DNA from: an uncultured Pelagibacteraceae bacterium
GTDB taxonomy: Bacteria; Pseudomonadota; Alphaproteobacteria; Pelagibacterales; Pelagibacteraceae
DNA: 64,000 bases
Direction of reading: 5' to 3'
Assembly (NCBI GenBank): GCA_902617895.1
Contig: CACMYJ010000004.1
Location: forward strand, 54,770 to 118,769
Made by a program: the position numbers and the translations under genes. This document shows, piece by piece, positions 59,809 through 64,000 of the stretch (positions are counted from its first letter, which is position 1; the number at the start of each line of letters is the position of its first letter). The notes under the pieces were generated by a model. It was not told where the DNA came from. It searched no databases and saw nothing but the letters and a program-made list of their open reading frames with translations.

Positions 59809-59823
59809 CGTTTAAACGGAGGA
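59809..59823 (+). promoter_or_regulatory. Palindrome and Shine-Dalgarno of the Pot-type SBP
   Basis: CGTTTAAACG (59809-59818) is a perfect 10-bp palindrome that runs straight into GGAGGA (59818-59823), the Shine-Dalgarno of the ATG at 59827. A TTGACT at 59762 could be a -35 box, indicating a separate promoter for this SBP. The palindrome may be an operator, or a hairpin that limits access to the ribosome-binding site. Confidence 0.45.
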
Positions 59824-59826
59824 TAA

Positions 59827-60945
59827 ATGAAAAAATTAAGTAAATTATTACTTGCTTTAACATTTGCAGTTTCTGTATCTACATCCGCTTTTGCAGTAGT
59901 TGTTGCATCATGGGGTGGCGCATACACAGAAAGTCAAAAGTTAGGATATGGTGATCCAACATCTAAAGCATTAGGTGTACCGATTGAGTGGGTTGACTAT
60001 TCAGGTGGACTTTCAGAAATTAAAGCGCAAATAGAGGCAGGAGCAATCACATGGGATATCATAGACGTATTCGCTTATGATACTATTAATGGTTGTGACG
60101 AAGGAATTTTTGTTGAATTTGATTTTGACAAAGATTTCCCGCCAGCACCAGATGGTACACCAGCTAGTGAAGACTTCTTTACTGATATGCCAAGTAAATG
60201 TGCGGTAGGAAATATCTTATATTCTTGGAACTATGCTTACAACAGTGATTTATTAAAAAGCACACCCAAGACTTTAAAAGATTTCTTTAACACAAAAAGA
60301 TTTCCTGGAAAAAGAGCTATTTACAAAAGTGCATTAACTAACTTAGAAATTGCATTAGCAGCAGATGGCGTAAAAATGGGTAAAGGTGGAGAATTTATCT
60401 ACAAAAAATTAGAAGAACCAGGATATGTTGACAGAGCAATGAATAAAATCAAAGCACTTTGTGAGGATCCAAATGGCGGATGTGTATTCTGGTCAGCTGG
60501 AGCTCAACCACCAGAATTATTAATGAGTGGTGAAGTTGTAATGGCAACTGGTTGGAATGGTAGATTTTTCAATGCAGCAGTTGGAGAAGGTGCTCCAATA
60601 GTTCAAGTTTGGGATGGACAAGGTCTTGACTACGAATATTTTGCATTAGTTAAGGGTGGACCAAACCAAGAAGATGCTATGAAGGCTTTAGCAATGATGA
60701 CAAGTACTGAGATGTTAGCAGGAAGTGCAAAATATATTGCTTATGCTCCATGGAGAAAATCATCAATTGCAGTTATGCAAGCAGGAGAGCCTTGGTATAA
60801 AGATGGAAAAACTAATATGGTTCCACATATGCCAACAGCACCAGCTAACCTTAAAAGATACTTCTTAGTAGATGCTGAGTACTGGGCTGATAATGGTACA
60901 GAGCTTGGTGAAAAATGGGAAGCTATGAAAGCTAGTATTAAATAA
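59827..60945 (+). CDS. potD: Pot-type ABC substrate-binding protein
   Basis: Periplasmic binding protein of the PotD/PotF family, 372 residues, with a clear signal (1-23, ending SAFA). The family start VVVASWGGAYTESQKLGYG (24-42), WDIIDVFAYDT, SWNYAYNSDLLKS and the TGWNGRFF region are seen. Cysteine pairs (DGCDEGI... and EDPNGGCVFW) may form disulfides. Potential ligands are polyamines, opines, or ectoine-like solutes, given the EutA/DoeA genes upstream. Its own strong Shine-Dalgarno and downstream terminator indicate high expression. Confidence 0.88.
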   Translation: MKKLSKLLLALTFAVSVSTSAFAVVVASWGGAYTESQKLGYGDPTSKALGVPIEWVDYSGGLSEIKAQIEAGAITWDIIDVFAYDTINGCDEGIFVEFDFDKDFPPAPDGTPASEDFFTDMPSKCAVGNILYSWNYAYNSDLLKSTPKTLKDFFNTKRFPGKRAIYKSALTNLEIALAADGVKMGKGGEFIYKKLEEPGYVDRAMNKIKALCEDPNGGCVFWSAGAQPPELLMSGEVVMATGWNGRFFNAAVGEGAPIVQVWDGQGLDYEYFALVKGGPNQEDAMKALAMMTSTEMLAGSAKYIAYAPWRKSSIAVMQAGEPWYKDGKTNMVPHMPTAPANLKRYFLVDAEYWADNGTELGEKWEAMKASIK

Positions 60946-60980
60946 TTAAAGTTTTAAACATTTTAATTTTATATTATAGT

Positions 60981-61012
60981 AAGGGCGGTCAAATTGGCCG
61001 CCCTTTTTTTTT
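60981..61012 (+). terminator. Rho-independent terminator between SBP and permease
   Basis: AAGGGCGGTC (60981-60990) pairs with GGCCGCCCTT (60996-61005), with one G-T wobble, and a T run follows to 61012, directly before the permease ATG at 61013. It matches the arrangement after the SBP at 5372 and should reduce permease expression relative to the SBP. Confidence 0.88.
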
Positions 61013-62266
61013 ATGAGCTCAGAAACAGGAAAAATTTTAACAACAGATGGAATTCCCCTAGAGGAAAGTCTAAAACAGTCAGAAAAGAAAAACAAAATTA
61101 AAGCTTTTTTACTAGTTGCACCATTATTATTATTTTTAATTATCACATACATGATTCCAATTGGAGACATGTTCTCTAGAAGCATAGATGATAAGATGGT
61201 TACAAATATGCTTCCCAAAACTTATAAAGCAATGGAAAACTGGGATGGTAAAGAACTTCCACCAGAAGAAGTTTTTGAAGCATTTTATTTAGATTATAAA
61301 ATTTTAGTTAAGAATAAAACTGCAGGAAAATTACAGACACAATTAAATTATGAAAAAAATGGTTTTAAAAGTGTTTTAAAAAAACTTGCCAGAAAACAAA
61401 AGAAATTCGAGGAAGGAAACTACAAAGAACAAATAATGAAAGTTCACAAAAGATGGAGAAATGTTGAATATTGGAGAGCAATTAAAAGAAGAGCTCCATC
61501 TTATACATATTCAAAATATCTTAAGGGTATAGATATGTACTCAAATGAAGATGGAAAAATTGTTCAAGTATCTGAGGATAGACGAATTCACAGAATTTTA
61601 TGGATTAGAACAGTTGAGGTTGCTTTCTTTGTAACTTTGTTTTGTTTTTTAATGGCTTATCCAATTGCACATTTATTGGCAACTCTACCCATGAAATATA
61701 GTAATTTGCTAATGATTTGTGTCTTATTGCCTTTTTGGACTTCTTTACTTGTAAGAACTGCTAGTTGGATGATTCTTTTACAACAACAAGGTATTGTTAA
61801 TGACTTTTTTGTTTGGATAGGTCTCGTTGCAGACGATAACAGACCAGAAATGATGTACAATAAAACTGGTACTTATGTAGCAATGACACAAATATTATTA
61901 CCATTCATGGTGTTACCTTTGTACAGTGTTATGAAAACAATATCACCTAGTCTGATGAGAGCTGGCAAATCTTTAGGAGCAACACCAGCTACTGCTTTTT
62001 TTAAAGTTTATTTTCCGCTTACAATTCCAGGTATTGGGGCAGGTTGCTTATTAGTATTTATCCTTGCAATTGGGTATTACATAACCCCAGCCTTAGTAGG
62101 TGGAGCTTCTGGAACACTTATTAGTAACCAAATAGCATATCACATGAAGAGTACTTTAGATTGGAGTTTTGCATCTGCGATGGGTTTAATGCTTTTGACA
62201 GGAGTACTTGTAATCTATTGGATTTATAACAAACTTGTAGGAGTTGATAATATTAAACTAGGATAA
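61013..62266 (+). CDS. potB: Pot-type ABC permease PotB with large periplasmic insert
   Basis: Inner-membrane permease of a Pot-type importer, 417 residues, about 140 more than E. coli PotB. TM1 is IKAFLLVAPLLLFLIITYMIP (about 28-48); then a hydrophilic region of about 150 residues (50-195), lysine-rich and probably periplasmic, comes before the usual block of five segments starting IRTVEVAFFVTLFCFLMAYPIAHLL. The contact loop SLMRAGKSLGATPATAFFKVYFPLTI is intact. The start is just behind a terminator, with no Shine-Dalgarno visible except within the T run. Extended PotB-like permeases exist in other alphaproteobacteria. Confidence 0.9.
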   Translation: MSSETGKILTTDGIPLEESLKQSEKKNKIKAFLLVAPLLLFLIITYMIPIGDMFSRSIDDKMVTNMLPKTYKAMENWDGKELPPEEVFEAFYLDYKILVKNKTAGKLQTQLNYEKNGFKSVLKKLARKQKKFEEGNYKEQIMKVHKRWRNVEYWRAIKRRAPSYTYSKYLKGIDMYSNEDGKIVQVSEDRRIHRILWIRTVEVAFFVTLFCFLMAYPIAHLLATLPMKYSNLLMICVLLPFWTSLLVRTASWMILLQQQGIVNDFFVWIGLVADDNRPEMMYNKTGTYVAMTQILLPFMVLPLYSVMKTISPSLMRAGKSLGATPATAFFKVYFPLTIPGIGAGCLLVFILAIGYYITPALVGGASGTLISNQIAYHMKSTLDWSFASAMGLMLLTGVLVIYWIYNKLVGVDNIKLG

Positions 62267-62268
62267 TT

Positions 62269-63123
62269 ATGGCTTTACCGAAATATACAGAACCACATTA
62301 TAGAATTTGGCATTATTTTTATCTTTTTGTTTGTGGATGTGTTTTCTTCTTTTTAATTGCACCTTTATTTGTAATTTTTCCATTATCATTTAATGCGGAG
62401 GAATTTTTAGTCTTTACAGATGGAATGAAGAGACTGGATCCAGATGCTTTTTCATTAAGGTGGTATAATGATATGATTTATGGAACGAAAAATCCTTGGG
62501 GATTAGCAGCAAGAAATAGTTTTATAATTGCTATTTTTGCAACTTTAGGATCAATTATTTTGGGCACTCTTGCTGCATTGGGTTTAAGCAGCAGACATAT
62601 GCCATATAAAGGTTTGATAATGGCAATTTTAATTTCTCCAATGATAGTTCCACTGATTATTTCAGGTGTTGCAATATTCTTTTTTATGGCAAAAGTAGGT
62701 TTAGCAGCAACACACTTAGGTATTATATTAGCACACATTATTCTTGGAACTCCCTTTGTTGTAATAACAGTTACTGCAACATTATCAGGCTTTGATCATA
62801 GTATAACACGTGCAGCATCTAGTCTTGGAAGCAGTCCTTATAATACATTTATGAAAATTACCTTACCATTAATATTGCCAGGAGTAATTTCAGGTGGTTT
62901 ATTTGCTTTTGTAACATCATTTGATGAGGTTGTAGTCGTATTATTCTTAGCAGGCTTAGATAATACAACAATTCCAATTCAAATGTGGACAGGTCTTAGA
63001 GAGCAGCTTAGTCCTACAATTTTAGCTGTAGCAACTTGCTTAATAGTTTTATCAGTATTAATTTTACTAACTGCTGAACTTTTGAGAAGAAGATCTGAGA
63101 GATTAAGAGGAATAAATAGATAA
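62269..63123 (+). CDS. potC: Pot-type ABC permease PotC
   Basis: Second inner-membrane permease, 284 residues, normal length. Six hydrophobic segments; GCVFFFLIAPLFVIFPLSFNAEEFLVF near the start, LAARNSFIIAIFATLGSIILGTLAALGLS, and the contact loop ITRAASSLGSSPYNTFMKITLPLILP. The sequence after TM6 ends in arginine-rich ELLRRRSERLRGINR. It begins 2 bp after potB. It ends 1 base before the convergent thiolase gene. Confidence 0.93.
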   Translation: MALPKYTEPHYRIWHYFYLFVCGCVFFFLIAPLFVIFPLSFNAEEFLVFTDGMKRLDPDAFSLRWYNDMIYGTKNPWGLAARNSFIIAIFATLGSIILGTLAALGLSSRHMPYKGLIMAILISPMIVPLIISGVAIFFFMAKVGLAATHLGIILAHIILGTPFVVITVTATLSGFDHSITRAASSLGSSPYNTFMKITLPLILPGVISGGLFAFVTSFDEVVVVLFLAGLDNTTIPIQMWTGLREQLSPTILAVATCLIVLSVLILLTAELLRRRSERLRGINR

Positions 63124-63124
63124 A

Positions 63125-64000
63125 TTAGTTTACAGACTCAATCACTGTAGCAATTCCCATACCTAAACCAATACACTGAGTTGAAAGTGCATATTTTTTA
63201 TTTTCTCTTTTTAGTAATTCAGCAGCTTTGCCCGTAATTCTTGCGCCTGTTGCTCCAAGAGGATGTCCAAGGGCAAGCGCTCCGCCATCTAAATTAACTT
63301 TATCTTTATCAATACCTAAATCTTTAATACATGCTAAGGATTGCGACGCAAAAGCCTCATTCAATTCAACAATATCAATTTTATCTGCTGTCAATTTAGC
63401 TCTTTCCAAGGCTTTTTTTGATGCTCCAATTGGACCTAATCCCATATAGTCAGGGTCACAACCTTGCACTGCAGTAGATAAAATTCTTCCCAAAATATTT
63501 AAATTATTTTCTTTTGCATAACTTTCTTCACAAATTAATGTTGCAGCTGCACCATCGGTTAAAGGGGATGAAGTGGCTGCTGTAACAGTACCATTTTCAT
63601 CGAACGCGAGTTTTAATCCATCCAACTTTTCCATTGTGCTGCCTGGTCTAATATTTCCATCCGTATTACAATCTCCGATTGATACAATTTCATTTTTAAA
63701 ATTACCTTTTGTTTGTGCTTCATGTGCTTTTTGATGACTTGAGATTGCAAATTTCTGTTGTTCATTTCTTGAAATATTATATTTTTTGGCAACATTTTCA
63801 GCAGTAGTTCCCATTGAAAAATAAACGTGCGGATTATCATTTTTATTTTCTGGATAAGGTATTGGATCAAAACCTGTATTAACTCTAGTCATACTTTCAA
63901 CACCTCCACATATAAATACTTTTCCTGCTCCTAACGAAATTTTACCTGCAGCAATATGAATAGCTTCCATTGAGGAACCACACCATCTATCAACCGTCAT
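63125..64000 (-). CDS. Thiolase / acetyl-CoA acyltransferase (N terminus outside window)
   Basis: Biosynthetic/degradative thiolase, C-terminal 291 residues visible; the first about 85 residues lie beyond 64000, so the ATG at 63998-64000 is internal. Catalytic cysteine in TVDRWCGSSMEAIHIAAG, VFICGGVESMTRVNTGFDP, VELNEAFASQSLACIKDLG, GGALALGHPLGATGARI (catalytic His) and the second cysteine in STQCIGLGMGIATVIE are all present. The WCGSSM form is typical of acetyl-CoA acyltransferase (FadA-like/PcaF-like). The chemistry fits CoA-ester catabolism; no partner beta-oxidation gene lies in this window. Confidence 0.93.
   Translation of the reverse strand: MTVDRWCGSSMEAIHIAAGKISLGAGKVFICGGVESMTRVNTGFDPIPYPENKNDNPHVYFSMGTTAENVAKKYNISRNEQQKFAISSHQKAHEAQTKGNFKNEIVSIGDCNTDGNIRPGSTMEKLDGLKLAFDENGTVTAATSSPLTDGAAATLICEESYAKENNLNILGRILSTAVQGCDPDYMGLGPIGASKKALERAKLTADKIDIVELNEAFASQSLACIKDLGIDKDKVNLDGGALALGHPLGATGARITGKAAELLKRENKKYALSTQCIGLGMGIATVIESVN

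Noticed and set aside
60946..61218. Minus-strand open frame over the terminator and the PotB start
   Set aside because: Covers a terminator and a well-supported permease gene; no domain seen.
1..64000. tRNA or rRNA genes, CRISPR arrays, prophage or insertion sequences
   Set aside because: No cloverleaf, repeat-spacer array, integrase or transposase was seen by eye; a covariance-model scan was not possible.

Overview
The window reads as one stretch of chromosome from a streamlined, AT-rich marine alphaproteobacterium, most probably of the SAR11 (Pelagibacterales) group. This is inference from very high A+T, genes packed with 1-14 bp overlaps, no intergenic gap above about 120 bp, a huge share of ABC importers for amino acids and quaternary amines, and no tRNA, rRNA, prophage, insertion sequence or CRISPR array that I can see. 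No stretch of more than 300 bases lacks a gene. Both window edges cut a gene: a histone-deacetylase-family protein at the left and a thiolase at the right.

Layout. 1-4.6 kb: HDAC-family protein, MsrB, a standalone inverse-autotransporter beta domain with a secreted partner, a DUF1479 oxygenase, glutaredoxin and a DUF2805 protein. 4.6-17.9 kb: a LysE exporter behind an inverted-repeat leader, a full branched-chain-type ABC importer (SBP, LivHMGF), an AzlCD exporter, a pentapeptide-repeat protein, a CsiD/GlaH-type glutarate hydroxylase, a ProC-like reductase, and a second Liv-type importer followed by a second LysE exporter and a convergent SBP. 19-25.7 kb (minus): an operon of LLM flavin oxidoreductase, ThDP enzyme, DUF1185 protein, alpha/beta hydrolase, aldehyde dehydrogenase and EamA exporter, which looks like an uncharacterised catabolic route. 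25.8-32.2 kb (minus): 2OG oxygenases, EamA exporter, GMC oxidoreductase, hotdog thioesterase, CitE-like lyase, class II aldolase. 32.3-35.9 kb (plus): BKACE, carnitine-3-dehydrogenase-like enzyme, second LLM/hydrolase pair. 36-45 kb: SDR, BesD/HalD-like oxygenase, ProV, gamma-butyrobetaine dioxygenase-like enzyme, GDPD, ProX, a double ProW, second ProV. 45-56.6 kb: Fe-alcohol dehydrogenase, amidase, two homocysteine methyltransferase-family proteins, MsrA, serine hydrolase, aldehyde and hydroxyacid dehydrogenases, EamA exporters. 56.7-63.1 kb: Asp/Glu-racemase-like protein, DoeA/EutD-like ectoine hydrolase and a PotABCD-type importer.

How it fits together. The best supported system is a dispersed but complete-looking route for methylated amines: import by a ProXWV system, hydroxylation of gamma-butyrobetaine to carnitine (38744), oxidation to 3-dehydrocarnitine (33156), cleavage with acetyl-CoA to betainyl-CoA and acetoacetate (32269), and release of glycine betaine by the thioesterase (30171). 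Two homocysteine methyltransferase-family genes could use methyl groups downstream. A second theme is import/export pairing: each Liv importer sits beside an amino-acid exporter, and five EamA exporters lie within the window. A third is six Fe(II)/2-oxoglutarate oxygenases from six different families. All functional calls come from reading motifs and recalling families; no database search was run.
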